Positions 45,786 through 58,322 of a stretch of 64,000 nt of DNA are shown here, piece by piece. Position 1 is the first letter of the stretch. Every line of letters starts with the position of its first letter. A program made the translations under genes and the position numbers. A model generated the notes under the pieces. That model had not been told where the DNA came from. It searched no databases and saw only the letters and a list, made by a program, of their open reading frames with translations. The stretch is from Salvator merianae (taxonomy: Eukaryota > Chordata > Lepidosauria > Squamata > Teiidae), in the NCBI GenBank assembly GCA_003586115.2, contig QVOM02000034.1, forward strand, positions 107,087,510 to 107,151,509, in the 5' to 3' direction.

Positions 45786-48700
45786 AATAAATTTTGGGTT
45801 TCACTCTGTCTTGGAGCAAAACACAAATTTACCAAAGATATTCAAATGTTCCACTAGAACATCTGATTCCCAGATGGTAGGGCAGGATTTTTTTTCTACC
45901 TGCTTCCCTAGTTGTGAAATAATCAAATTTTCCTTAAATTTCTATGGGAATTAATGAGGTTTGGGGAAAAATCTATTTAAAATTCTTTAAAAATCACAAT
46001 GGTAGGGTACAACATATCCTGCCTTATGACCTATCTCATTTGGGGATATCTGTGAGACCTCCCTGTTTTTTATAAACTTTATGAATTTTCACACATAGTG
46101 GGATTTAAAAATTCCCAAAAAATTGGAATGCCTCCCAAGTGGACTTAGCTTCTGGGCAGGATTTCTGTTATCTAGCCTTCAATGCAAGGTGAGCCAGACA
46201 ACTTGTAAAGGTGGAAACTTTTAAACTTTTCCCCAAACCATGGACCCAGTCATACCACAATGTCCCATTTTTGCCTTGGATTTTTGTACAATTATGAAAC
46301 ATAGTCAGTTCAATGAGACCTCTGAAGGAAATCTGTGCACCTATGTAGTTCCTGGTGCTTTCCCTTTCTTGGGCTTCTTCACTTTTGTCAGGCTCTTGTC
46401 TCCACAGATACATGTTACACACACACACATGCCATGCTGCCAACCAATAAGAAATGCCAGGAGCTACCAATTCTACAGGGGAGAAGAAAACAGGTGATGC
46501 TGGGGTAGTGTTGAGGATAAGCAGAGTCAATCTGGATTGTAGATTGCTTTATGTTTGCTTCTCGGAAGGGTGTTGGGGCCCCACAAACCTTCTTTGCTCT
46601 CTTCACTGAATTATGCACTAAAAGGGCATATCCTAGTCCCCCTGTCCATAGCATTCATGCCAGCACATTCTCCACCTGAGCCTAAGAACATGCAGAATTG
46701 CACATTTGCAAAAATCTCGGTGGTAACAAAAAATGTGGGGAAAGAGGCAGGTGGTGGCATTGGGCAAGGAGGAAGTGGGGTGACAACGCTACCACCCATC
46801 TAGATTACCCACAAGGTCAGACATTGACTGGAGAGGGAAAGGGAAACTCTCCCTCTGCCCACCTAGGATATCAGATACTACCCTCAGTAGTCCTCTTGTC
46901 CAATCACACTCCCAAAATATAACTGGATTAAGGAGCAGAAACTGTCTTAGTGCTGAGATAATCCAAATACTGGATAGATTGGATTGGGGGAGGAATAGCT
47001 TGGTGTCATTGAAGGGGATTTTTGGATGTCGTTCCCGGGAATCAAAGCTTGCTTCAGACAATCCTAAACATTAGGTGTGATGACAGCCCATGATTTGTTC
47101 CTGTGCTATGGGTTGTTCCTGTGCTTGACCTGTTCTCTCCATAAATGTCAAAATGAAAATGAAAATGAAGGAAGCCCAATTTTAGACAGCCACCATAAAA
47201 GCACAGGTGCATGCACATTCATTTGTACCCACAAAGCATCTGATGAAGTTGCTTCCCTCTTGGGGCAGTCTGTCACACTGGTATCTTTGCCAACCCTCTC
47301 TTGCTACACTGTTGGCCCAAAGCAAAGTGCCTTGGATTTTGATTCTCTCTATTCATTTAGTTAGCTCAACAGAACAAAAAAATAAAGAAAGAAAGAACTG
47401 TACCAGAAAATAGTGTATGCGGCAGCTTCAGTGAATTTGTTGATTTGATTAGGTCTTACAGTTCCAATAACCCTATGACCCCACAGTTCATTTAGAGGCA
47501 TAAAAAAGGAATGTGCAATTATAGGAAGAATGATTCTAGTGTTTCAAGTTGCCAAATGTTTGGTGGATACTGCTGCCAGCTGAATAAGTTTATAAAAATT
47601 AACACAATACCCACATAGAAGTTTACCCCCTGATGGAGGCAATGCAGGAGTCTCCCTGGAAAGTGTGACTTTGATTTGAAAGGTCCAGAAACATAATGTC
47701 TTTCTAATAGTACCACCAGCAAAAAAGCTAAAGAGGTCTCAGAGGTGACCAGCAAACATTTTGTCTGCTGTAGGCCTACATCTAAATTAACTCATTTAAT
47801 TAGAATAGAATCCATTCATACTTTGCTTAGAGGAAATCAAAACTTCAAAATTCCTTTGTAGGGTAAGTTGCATGTAGCAGCCATTCTGGCTTGCTACTCA
47901 AAGCATTCAGCAGATACTGATTTTTAATCCTTTAAACAAACAAACAAGCCTGCAAATATTAAAGCTTCAGAAAAATCAAAAGTCCCTTATATTGAAAAAG
48001 ATTGTATACCCCCATATCTAGGGGGAAAGGACCTTCCAGGTAGCTCTCATGTACAAGAGTATCCCCTGGGACTTTTGTAGCTGTACCCAAGGATTTGAAA
48101 TAGGATGACACTTGGCACACTTTGCAATTGCAATAATTCATTCACTCCTTTTCCAGATTATTGAAATTATATACTCTTCGAAGCTATTACTGTTCAATTT
48201 CTACTTTGATAATGTGTATCCAGCTTTTCATGTTATGTTTTATTATAGTTTGAAATATGGGTGTGCACTTCTTTTTCAGTATTCTGGAGGGATTCTGAAT
48301 TGGGTGGATGGGTGGGTGGGGAATCATGCCTTGAAACTGGCAATGGAGGAAGAGGAATGTTCTACAACTGTGGCAGGATCTGCAGAACATGGAAATGGTC
48401 CATGGGAAAACACAAGAGTGTGAGGGTTGCATGTAGAGGGGTAAAAAGGGTGATGTCAGAATCACTTCTCATGCATGGTATGAAAAGCCACTCTTGATAG
48501 CATTTTCCAGCCTCCTCCCACCCACCACTTGGTGAATAGGGGATGGGAGCTCTTCTGAGTTACTTGCCCAGTCCGGAGTTGAAAGATGCGGAAAATGAAT
48601 GACTTCTTGAGCAACTTCCTGCACCTTCTGAAATAGGGCTGGGCAGAATCTTTGATGCTGCAGAACAAAAGTTCCTTGGCTTCCAGATTAGCATGGCCAG

Positions 48701-51140
48701 GAGTGGGGTGTACATGTGCAAACAACACATTTCCTTCTTACAGGGCCAGAACAAGCACTCTGACCCTTCAGGTGGCAGACTCCACTGTTGTGCAGATCCT
48801 GGCAATAAATAATGCAAGAAACAATCCTGGTTCTGATTCAATACCATAAAAATAGTGGCCACTATTTTCCATGCAAAAAGATATTTGTTTCCTAGTTTGG
48901 CACAGGCATGAAGTTACTTCCTGGGGCCATATCCAAGACATTTCCCCCATATCTGCTAACTTGAATAAATTGGGGCAAAATATCACTATATCTTTATCAA
49001 AATTACTGTCTTCTCATAAATCAGTGCTGCTTTTGCACGGAAGCAGGGGAGAAAGTCAAGTTAGACATTGGAATAGACCATGTGGCTTGTACAATTATCT
49101 GTTTTATAATGCAGATCTGCATAATGTGATTTTGCTCATGTATGTCTGATAAAATGTGAATTCCTTTGTTTAATCCTTCAAACTTTCAGCAATGTGATCT
49201 GGCTTCTGAAGCATGACGGATTTATACTGGTAGACATGGTAGGAGGTGAACAGCTCCTTCACAATACTGGTAGACTCTTCTGATAGTCTGACAGTTTTGG
49301 CTTCCCTTCTGCAGTGCAGTTGATGTACATTGCTTCAGGGTCTCATCTCTGCAGCACCATTAGCTTATATTGGTAGATTTGGCCTCCGTGTTCCCCTAGC
49401 TTCCAATCTTCCATAGTTAACAATGATTTAAAAATGGGATATATTTACGGTAGAACATACAGTGGCTTGTGGGAACAAGAGATGTCTGTATTGAACTGGG
49501 CTTTGATCAACAGTAGCTCTGTACCTTTTTCAATGCACAAATGGATAAGGCATCAAGTTGTCATAGAAGTATGCTTGTGGGGAAAAAAATCCACGTTTCA
49601 TGTAATTGCAGTCTTTAGCTTTCTACTCAGCACATAGAAGTCTGGCAATTGCAGTGTCAGTGGTAAAGTTAGCGGGAATAATCCCATTTCCTCACTATTC
49701 ATTAACCCTCCATGTGACTAATGAATTAAGAAAGGTCTTAAATGGATGCAGTGCACATGTTTGTGTGTATATGGAAGAAAAAGAGACAGAAAAGCTAAGA
49801 GGGCAAGCACGTAAGATTCATTCTGTACACCTGTTAGTTTCCCATCCATTCCTTTCTTCTGTCACAGTGTGGGTGGCAGTATATTTCTCAGGTATTCATT
49901 TAAGCAGCTTTCATTATAATGAGCTGTTTTGATGGTAGAGTCTAGGAAAAGCGTCCCTTTGTGCAGTATTTAAGAGCTTTATTGTTAGTCGTGTGTTTCG
50001 CTGGGAAACTACTGTTGCAGACATAAAGGGTCAGGGATTCTTGTTCCCAAGGCTTGAGCCATTTCAGCTATTTGCTGGTCTTGCACAACGTCCTCTGTTC
50101 CACACTGTGTCGCCCATAGGCCTGAACACGGCACAAAGGAGGTTTGGGGTGCCTTTACGGGTTGAGGAGGGTAATTGAATTTCCAGGTTCAGTGAGACTT
50201 GAGCATCTTCAAGAAAAGAAGGCTGCTTGCTTTGATCGTATTGTGCTATGGTTCTGCAAAGCCCAGGCTAAAATTTCCTTTTGTTCCTATTCATACTGGG
50301 TTATTGTAGTCCTGTTTTCGAAAGCATGCAAAGTATTACACTCTCTCTTATTCACACAAGATTGCTATTGTGTACGTCAATGGGCAAGATACAACTTTAG
50401 TTTCTCCTTACTGTGAATACCTGTTTAGGGGGAAGTAGAAAGAGGAGGAGAGAGGGAGAAGAGATGATAAGTAACAGGCCTACATTTAGTCACTACAAAA
50501 CCTGCTACTGAAGATTAGACATGTAAAGCATCAGTTTTGCTAAGAAGCTTGAAAGCATCATAATTTATTCATATTTTCACTGCAGACAAATGCTGCTTAG
50601 CAGCAGATATTTGTTCAGTATAAGAAAAAGAGAAGCAAACTGGGGAAATGAGCAATTATTTGGGACACCTCCTATTTTATTTCAGAGTAAACTTCCTTTA
50701 ATATGAGTGTTCACAAACTGAAATTTAATAGTTTGCACTCACTTTGAACTGTTTTTTTCCCTGGATTCTTTGGTGGTGAAGCCATGCGAATGCACGTACT
50801 CTGTGGGTTTTTACATGGACAGATCAGTTTACAGTTTTAGAAATGCATGGGCAAAGAGTCCCAATCCAAACTGAAATCTGGTTTTGCCCTTACAAGGCCT
50901 TAATTTAAGTAACAGTTGCATTCCATGTACAGCTACACATTCCCTGATAAGTACACATAAAATTGCAACTTCAAGTACTATACCTAGTACTTCTTGCACT
51001 CTGTCCTAAAACTGCTATGAATTATGTAGGCTTTGAGAAAACCACATTTGTCCCCTTCCTCTTTTTTACATCCAGTATCAAAAAGTATTCAAGTGTATGC
51101 AAACACACCACTTTGAGACATTTCATCATTTTTAATATAG
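45786..51140. other. Long anonymous intron block
   Basis: No exon or confidently named repeat in 5.3 kb. A short AC run lies at 46,419-46,430 and GGGTGGATGGGTGGGTGGGG at 48,302-48,321. Small open frames on both strands have no recognisable domain. Confidence 0.45.
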
Positions 51141-51317
51141 GTATTTGTTGTTGTTGGGAGCCACCAAGTTGTGACTTTCTCCTAATTGACTCCATGGGCA
51201 CTTCTGTGTAGTTTTCTTGGCAGAGATACATAAGTGGTTTGCCATTGTCTTCTTCAGAGGGGAGGCTAGGGATTGAACTGGCAACCCTCTGCTCTACCAC
51301 TGAGCTACAGCCACTCC
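51141..51317 (-). mobile_element. tRNA-derived SINE, complete
   Basis: Read on the - strand it begins GGAGTGGCTGTAGCTCAGTG, containing the tRNA A box (TAGCTCAGTGGTAGAGCA), followed by a B box reading CAGTTCAATCC. These are the internal RNA polymerase III promoter, here from a tRNA-like head. The body contains GACAATGGCAAACCACTT and GCCAAGAAAACTAC, and the tail is AACAACAACAAATAC. This head-body-tail order fits SINEs common in squamates. Length is 177 bp. Confidence 0.85.
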
Positions 51318-51652
51318 TTACTATATCTCCCCATAACCCTCATGTTGTGCCATATATTTAAGAGATGGCAGATTAGTAGAGCAGATTAGTAGAATAGCAG
51401 CTGACAGGAGGGCAAAGGCAGGGGTCAAAATAAGTGGACTGAGTGACAAGAAGAACTTTCAAGGCTGCAATCCTGTGCACCCTTGCATGAGATTACTGTT
51501 TGAGATATTGAATCCAAACATCCCTGCATTATATTGCACGGGCATGGGAGAGTAGCTCCCAGCACCTGATTGTTGGGTTTGGTGGACATTGCCCACTTTT
51601 CACTTATAAGTCATAAACCCCTTTCCACTTGGCACTGGCATTCATTTTGCTG

Positions 51653-52002
51653 TAGGGACATGCAAAGTTTGGTTCACATTTGAAAAGTCAGTCAAACAGT
51701 TCATGTTTGTGGATGTTCACATCAACTGAACATGTGATTGTTTGAATATTGTTCAAACGGAACCTGTGTTCTACTCATGAACACAAACAATTCGATTGAA
51801 CAGCTTTTGTTCAGTGTGTTTTTGCCTTTGAAAAGGACATTTTAAATGGAAAAAAGGATATTTTTTTTTGTTTTCAAACAACTTTGGAATCAAATGCAAA
51901 CAACAATTTGTTCAATTAAATGGGTTTGCCATAAAACTGAACAAACGGGTATTTGATTTGATGGTGAAACGAACACAACATTTTTGTTTATGTACATCCC
52001 TA
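51653..52002. mobile_element. Inverted-repeat DNA element (MITE) with TA ends
   Basis: Begins TAGGGACATGCAAAGTTTGG and ends TGTTTATGTACATCCCTA, inverse to each other at the ends. The TA at each side could be the target duplication, as in Tc1/mariner MITEs. The interior is AT-rich and partly self-complementary with many TGTTCA and TGAACA words. No coding capacity. Confidence 0.65.
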
Positions 52003-52458
52003 TTTCCTTGTTTACCTCCCATCCTCTTTTTCTGGCCTCCATCTTGTGGTTTAACCAACTTCCACTCCTCTACCTCCCTCTTTGATTATTTGTTACATCT
52101 CTCTCTTCCTTTTTTTTACCTTCTTCTCTTTCCTTCTGTTTTGTGTTCAGTTCTTTCATTTAAGATTTAAAATGTAATGAAACACAGACGTTAGACACAA
52201 GAGGGTCTGTTCTCAAAATGACAGCTCAAATTGTGCATGCAAATTGGAGACCGTGTGTGAAAGTCTGTACTCATTTGCACAAGCCATGCGCGCTCATGCA
52301 TGCTATTTAAAACTGCTACATTTAATTTTAATAAGAGGGGCTTCAAGGAAGTGTCTTCAGTTTTAGATACAGGATAGATGTCACCTGTATGCCTTGAAAA
52401 CTATTGCTGAAAATCATCTCCAACGTTCATGACTAAATTATATGGAGAATTATATGGA

Positions 52459-52512
<54 letters not shown>

Positions 52513-53964
52513 GAAAAAACTAAAGCTGCTATGTACTGAGCTATAATTACATAGAAATCTGCATTTCAGAGAACCTTCCTTAAAATATTTTTTTGATCAC
52601 TGGATTTTGAAAGTTGAGTTTTATTCAATATATTCTGTTATCTTGCTCTTTTTCCAGGTCACTGGGTGTAAAAGCAGTGAAAAACAAGGATGTTCTTAAA
52701 CATATTTGAAACATTGGCTTTTCGTAAGAAATCTATCAGTACTTAATGCATTGAAATGGCTGACAGCTGGTTTCTATTGCCATCATGTAATTATGCAGAA
52801 TAAGTTGTCTGTGACACTGCTTTGATGAAAGAATATCTTGCAGTTTAGATGACAAAGAATAAAGTGACAGTACAAGAACCAAGTTACAGCTCTTTTTTGT
52901 TAGCTGAGTGAAATTGCGGGGCTGTTTTGATGACACAAATGCCGATGTGATATAAAGATCAGTGATACTCTGTCATTCTTTTCATTTGCTCTGCCTTCGC
53001 TCTTCCAAATTTGACTGGAGCCTGTACTGGAATTTAAAATAATTTTTTAGAGGCCTTATCCTAATTTGAAGCTAGGTGTTTTCCCCTTTTTAAATCCAAA
53101 GTACATGACTTATATCTTGTATTCATTTGCCTAAGGATAACTGTTAACTAAATGTTGTGGCACTCGCTTTTGAGTACACCTACATAATTGTGCCAGTGAT
53201 GTGTTCATAAAAGGAGGGCAGGAACGCCATATAGTAACCTTCAGTATTCACTATGATTAGGTTCAGAGAAAACATTTTAGATGCCAAATTCACAAATGAA
53301 AAAGTCATTGCACCTATGGGAAGATGTTCGGGGAAGTTCGGGGAAGTCTCTTCTGAGACTGTATCAAAAACAATGGGTTAAGGACACAGAATGCCTTCAA
53401 AGACCATGTAATTTAATGTCAATCTGATGAAATAGTGCTTCATTACATTAACAGATGAAATAAAAATGTACATTTCATTTTTAAAAAGACAGTTTGAAAG
53501 TCAGTGGCTCTGACCTGGGTTCCAATTGCACAGAAACTGGAAGTGTAATTGGAGCTTCATTGTCATACCACGCTTCTTTTCAGGCCAGGAAAGTTGAAAC
53601 AATTATCCCAGCAGTCTTTGAGTGTGTGTGTGTGGGACCTCTGTGATGTAGGGTATGTGAGGGAAACATTCAAACATGGGAAAACTAGGGAGGGAGAAGG
53701 AAAGGCAAAGGTAAGAAGAAAGAAAAGGTAGTTTGCCCCAGAGGCAACACAGAAGTTGGAGCGACATCAAAGTAATCAGAAACTGACACAGCAGGAAGCA
53801 AAGAGAGCCTGGCTGCATCCAGACATGGTCACAGACATGTAATTATTTCAGAATAGAATCTGATTTGCCGGACATGATCACAGTGCTCCCAGTACAGTCC
53901 TGGAATAGTGACCCAATATCCCGGGTTTAAGGTGTCATCATGTGACATGCTAAAATGTGAAATA
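52003..53964. other. Anonymous intron
   Basis: Contains the (ATT)n array listed separately. 52,970-53,220 is complex and non-repetitive; nothing else was recognised. Confidence 0.45.
52459..52510. repeat. (ATT)n microsatellite
   Basis: About 17 uninterrupted ATT units. Confidence 0.97.
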
Positions 53965-54545
53965 TATATTTTTTTTCTTTGTTTACATTTTTTTTCATCA
54001 ATAACATTACATCACCATATAACAATATTACATTCTTTCTCCCCTCTTCCTCCCCCACCCTCCCTGGACTAGGTTAACTTTTATCATCAATTCCCTATTA
54101 AAATCAGTTTGGAGATTATTTGCATGAATCCATGTTGGACCTTGTGCCCTTTTCTGTCTTTCATTACTTCTATCACATTTTTCCAATTCTCCATCATGGA
54201 GTTCTTCAATAATTGACCTATATAACACATTCTACGTTCTCTAATGAATTCAAGCAACAATTGTTCTCGTAAATAATTATACCAATTTTGAATTGTTCTT
54301 TCATTTGGAACCTTCCAATTTTCAACTATTACAGCTTGTGCAACTAACAACATTTCTTTTAACATATAGTGCTCTTGTATTTTTATAACTAGGATATTCA
54401 TTTTATGAATATAGCAAGTCTCCTTTGTCCAAGTTATGTTAGTATGCAAAATCATATTAATTTCTACTCCAATGTAAGACCAAAACTTTTGAACCTCAGG
54501 ATATTCCCACAATAATGCATATATGTTCCCTTATTTTTACATTTA
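53965..54545 (-). mobile_element. L1-type LINE, ORF2 C-terminus with intact frame (antisense)
   Basis: A - strand frame of 141 codons (54,512-54,087) reads YPEVQKFWSYIGVEINMIL, VIVENWKVPNERTIQNWYNY and SMMENWKNVIEVMKDRKGHK, the last ~140 residues of an L1 ORF2 after the HMWW-type motif. An A-rich (T-rich on +) tail lies at 53,965-54,000. The element is strongly 5'-truncated, but this piece has no stop, so it is probably younger than the other L1 remnants here. Confidence 0.8.
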
Positions 54546-54869
54546 CTCCAAAAATGTGGAATATCAACCTAACATCTGGGCACAGTGAAATAATCCTGGG
54601 AGTGCTTTGATCTGGAATATCCAAAAATAGTGGAATCGGTAAGTGACATCTGGAGGCAGCCTCTGTGATATAAAAGGCTCCCAAACAGGAGGAGGGTAAA
54701 CAGGAAACTGCAGGTATATTTGCAGGAGTTATTGAGAGTGTTGTCTTGTGGACTTACTCCCTTAAATAAGGGAAGCAAAGGACAACCTGACAAATAACAA
54801 AGTGTATTTAAAAACATGGCAAGAATGCTTCCATAGCATGTCCTTTGTCCTTACCTTCTTAATCTCCTG
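54546..54869. other. Unassigned spacer
   Basis: Sequence between an L1 and a CR1 fragment. Its first part may still belong to the L1; no other feature seen. Confidence 0.4.
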
Positions 54870-55680
54870 GAACATAAGAAGAGCCCTGCTGGATCAGACC
54901 ATGCCCATCTGGTCCAGCAGCCTGTCTCACACAGTGGCCCACCAATTGCTTCTGGGCATTCTCAGGCAGAAGACAAAGGGAAAACCTTCTCCTGCTCTTG
55001 ACTCCCTACAAATGTTTTTACAGGCATCCTGCCTGTCTTTCCAACTTGGAGGCAGTACCTAGGCATCCTTTCTAGTAGCCATTGATACACCTGACCTCCA
55101 TGAATCTATCCAATCCGTTCTTAAAGCTATCCAGGCTGATTGCTGTCACCATCTCTTTCAGTAGTAAATTCCATAGACCAGTGATCCTTTGGGTAAAAAA
55201 AAAAAAAAAAAAAAAAACTTCCCTTTGTCAGTCCTAACTCTCCAGCCCATCAGAGTGCCCCTGGTCCTAGTGTTGTGGGAAAGAGAAAAGAATCTTTATC
55301 CATATTTTCCAGACCGTGCATGATTTTCTATACTTCAATCAGGTCTCCTCTTCAATCTTTCCTGGCTGAAGAGGCCAAGATGTTGCAGCCTAATTTCATA
55401 AGGAAAGTGTTTCAGACCCTTGATCATTCTGATGCCCTTTCTGAACCTTTTCCAGTTCCACAATATGCTTTCTGAGGTGAGGTGACCAGAATTGTACACA
55501 ATATTCTAAGTATGGTCTCACCATAGAGGCACAGTGATGCTTGCCGACTTGTTTTCTAGTTCCTTCCTAATTACTTCTAGTATTGAATTTGCTTTTTTCA
55601 CTACCCCTGCACACTGGGTTGACATCATCTTTTCCTGGTATGTCACAGAAAATTTGGCTCCAATCAGTTTATAGGTGTAA
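54870..55680 (-). mobile_element. CR1-type LINE 3' part (antisense), longest copy
   Basis: Ordered antisense CR1 phrases: GGAACATAAGAAGAGCCCTG, CACACAGTGGCCCACC, GCCATTGATACACCTGACC, GGCTGATTGCTGTCACC, then after an A23 run TTTGTCAGTCCTAACTCTCC, TCAGGTCTCCTCTTC, GAGGTGACCAGAATTG and GTATGGTCTCACCATAGAGG. On the sense strand this is the distal ORF2 and 3' region. The A run at 55,196-55,218 is an expansion inside the element. Confidence 0.88.
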
Positions 55681-55689
55681 TTGTGGGCA

Positions 55690-56226
55690 TGAAGGACGGT
55701 TGCTGTGGCAGCGGCCTGCAAGCATCGGGCTGCTGCTGTGGTTACCAGGAAGCCCATGCAGTGCAGAGATGTGACACGGATCGTGCCTGCGCACTGGGCC
55801 CCTCGCCGTAGCACCATCAGGCCTACCCGATTGGGCCTGTGGCACCGTGATTGGGCCCGCCCAACCCAATTGGCATCCCAAGCCCAATCATGGCATCATG
55901 GGCCTGATTGGAGCCTCTTGTGGGCCCATTTGGGCCCATGCGAAGGGGTAGGCCCAATTGCCCATCGCGTGTGCGTGATCGCGAGATCACACATGCATGA
56001 TGAGCAGGCCCATGGCCCAGAAAATGGCTGCTTCCACTGTGGTGCAGGTAAGTGTGAACAAATCCTTACCTGAAGCTCACTTTGTGCTTCAGGTAAGGAT
56101 TCAGACAGCTACTTACTGCATCAGCAGATGAGGTCCACTGCCGGTCACTGCGGCCGTCTCCTGGTACAAACACTTAACTGGTGAGCATTCCTGATGCTCA
56201 CTACTGTCAAGTGCAGACAGGCCCGA
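55690..56226. mobile_element. Group C MITE-like element, GC- and CpG-rich
   Basis: The right end AAGTGCAGACAGGCCC follows GCATTCCTGATGCTC, as in the 61,334 copy. The interior holds repeated forms of ATTGGGCC and GGCCCAATT, a TCGCGA at about 55,979-55,984, and a perfect 16-bp hairpin (56,061-56,076 with 56,086-56,101). Its GC content is far above that of the surrounding intron. Left end is not resolved. Confidence 0.55.
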
Positions 56227-56868
56227 TGTCTCAAAACCACTCCTCCAGGTAAAATATACCATTTCACTAGGATTGCTTCACCGGCAGTCTGCAGAAAAGC
56301 AGCAGCATATAGAGAAAGACCTTGATCAGTAACCTCTGAAAGGCATCTTCATACTCTGCTCACCAAAGGCTGAGATCACAGAATAGTTTCTTTAGGTCAA
56401 GGGAAAATTCTGAAGAATGAGCAGCTAGATCTGTGGAGAAGCATGGAAGACTCCCATTGGATGGATCCATCAGAAGTGTCAGTAGCAGGCTCTAATTCCA
56501 ACTGGGAAGTTTGGAAATAGTTGAATAAGTCATGGACTGGTATAGCCCAAATCCAAAGAAACATTAATTAAATGGGGCTACACAGTCACTACTACATTTT
56601 GTGACTGTGGTGAACTACAAGCAACCACACATTTGTGTAACTGCCCAAAGTGCCCAGCACAGTGCAGCAAGGATTTAATGCTAGTGTGACCTAATGCTAT
56701 TGATGTTTCTTTCTTCTGGACATGACAAAAATAGTTGTTTGTTTTTAATAATATATGCACCTACCTATGTTTTAATTGCAAATCTGTGTTTTATATAATT
56801 CTTAAATTTACTTACATTATATTTTTAATAACTATTTCTGATGATGCTTGTGACGTGAGTAAATAATA
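56227..56868. other. Anonymous intron
   Basis: Nothing recognised. Confidence 0.45.
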
Positions 56869-58101
56869 TTTATTTATTTATTTATTTGTATTTAGATCCC
56901 GCCCTATACTCGAAGGTCTCAGGGTGGGTTACAGCAATTAAAACAACAACAACAACAGCAAAAAATCATAAAAGGCATGCAATAAAACAGGAGTCTGAGA
57001 GTAGGGAGGGAATGGTGTACCTTTAGCCAAAGCAAGGGTAAATAGGTGTGTCTTTATTGCTCTCCTAAAGATGTAAAGTGAGGAAGCTTCACACACCTCA
57101 GGGGGAAGAGTGTTCCACAGACTGAAAAGACCCTATCCCGGGTGCCCACCCCTTTAGCTGTTGAAGGTGATGGTACAACCAGGAGGGCCTTATCTGCAGA
57201 TCTTAAGGCATGGGCAGGCTGATATGGGAGAAGACACTCCTTTAGGTATTTGGGGCCCAAGCCATTTAGGGCCTTATAGGTTAAGGTTAACACCTTGAAT
57301 TGGGCTCAGTAGCGAATTGGCAGCCAATGCAGCTCTTTTAAGACCGGCATGATATGCATCCGGACAGCTTTTCCCAGCAGTCTTGCTGCTGCATTCTGTA
57401 CCAGTTGCAGCTTCTGAACCGTCTTCAGGGGCAACCCCATGTAAAGTGCATTACAGTAATCCAGTCTAGAAGTTACCAAAGCATGGATTACTGTGGCCAG
57501 ATTATCTCTGCGCAGAAGGGGTCGTAGCTGGGAAACCAGCCGTAGCTGGAGGTATGCATTCTTGGCCACCGCCTCCACCTGAGTTTCAAGTGTAAACATA
57601 GAGTCCAAGAGTACATCCAGATTCTGCACCTGTCCTTTCCAGGGCAAAGCAATCCCATCAAGGGTCAGATGCCTTCCAACTTCATGGACCCGAGACCCTC
57701 TGACACACAGTATCTCCATCTTGTCTGGATTCAGCTTCAATTTATTGCCCCTCATCCAGCCCATTACTGCTTCCAGGCACCTGTCCAACACTTCAACCAC
57801 CAGTCCTGATTCAGATGGCACACATATGTAGAGCTGGGTGTCATCTGCATCTTGATGACATCTGACTCAAAATCTCCTGATGATCTCCCCCAGTAGCTTC
57901 ATATAGATATTGAAAAGCATGGGAGTTAAGATCGACCCCTGAGGAACCCCACACCGAGTTCCCAGAATGACGAGCAGGAAACTCCCACAACTACCTTCTG
58001 GAATCAGCCTTGGAGATAGGAACGGAACCACTGTAGCACAGTGCCTCCAGCTCCTAAACTCCGTAGTCTCTCCAGAAGGATATCATGATCAATGATGTCA
58101 A
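56869..58101 (-). mobile_element. L2-type LINE, reverse transcriptase to 3' end (antisense)
   Basis: The best L2 here. On the - strand the order is LIDHDILLERL-like sequence (58,101), IYMKLLGEIIRRF, a catalytic-site region reading DADDTQLYICVP, then MRGNKLKLNPDKMEILCVRG, KNAYLQLRLVSQLRPLLRRD, TVIHALVTSRLDYCNALYMG, VQNAAARLLGKA, LKELHWLP and LTLTYKALNGLGPKYLKECL. One 171-codon stretch (57,821-57,306) has no stop; the frame breaks just after it and again before the catalytic motif. The + strand start at 56,869 is a TTTA-type tail. L2 reverse transcriptase primes on target DNA to copy its own RNA; this copy is truncated and dead. Confidence 0.88.
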
Positions 58102-58322
58102 ATAATAAATGTGTGCCATGCACAAAATATTGAATCTAGTAGCTAATTGGCAACCAGTGTAGTTGCTTCAGCATAGGCTTGATGTGTGTGCACAGATTGG
58201 CAACCCACTTAACAACTAGGTTGCACAGTTTACACTTTTGGCAGCTATGGAGCAGAGACAAGGGTAACCCCACACAAAGATCTTTACTGTAGACTAGTTA
58301 GTAGTCCAGTTAGTTTATATTA
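58102..58322 (-). mobile_element. Second L2/CR1-type LINE fragment (antisense)
   Basis: AATTGGCAACCAGTGTAGTT, GCTTCAGCATAGGCTTGATG and a CAACCCACTTAACAACTAGG-type region repeat the 3' part of an L2-type element, which already occurred at about 57,310 in the preceding copy. It is therefore a separate insertion abutting the first. Confidence 0.65.

Noticed and set aside
51260..51317. Possible functional tRNA gene on the - strand
   Set aside because: Has A- and B-box-like words but no complete cloverleaf, and is followed by SINE body and a CAA tail; it is a SINE head.
55705..56073. 122-codon open frame on the + strand
   Set aside because: GC-rich MITE interior where stops are rare by composition; no protein family recognised.
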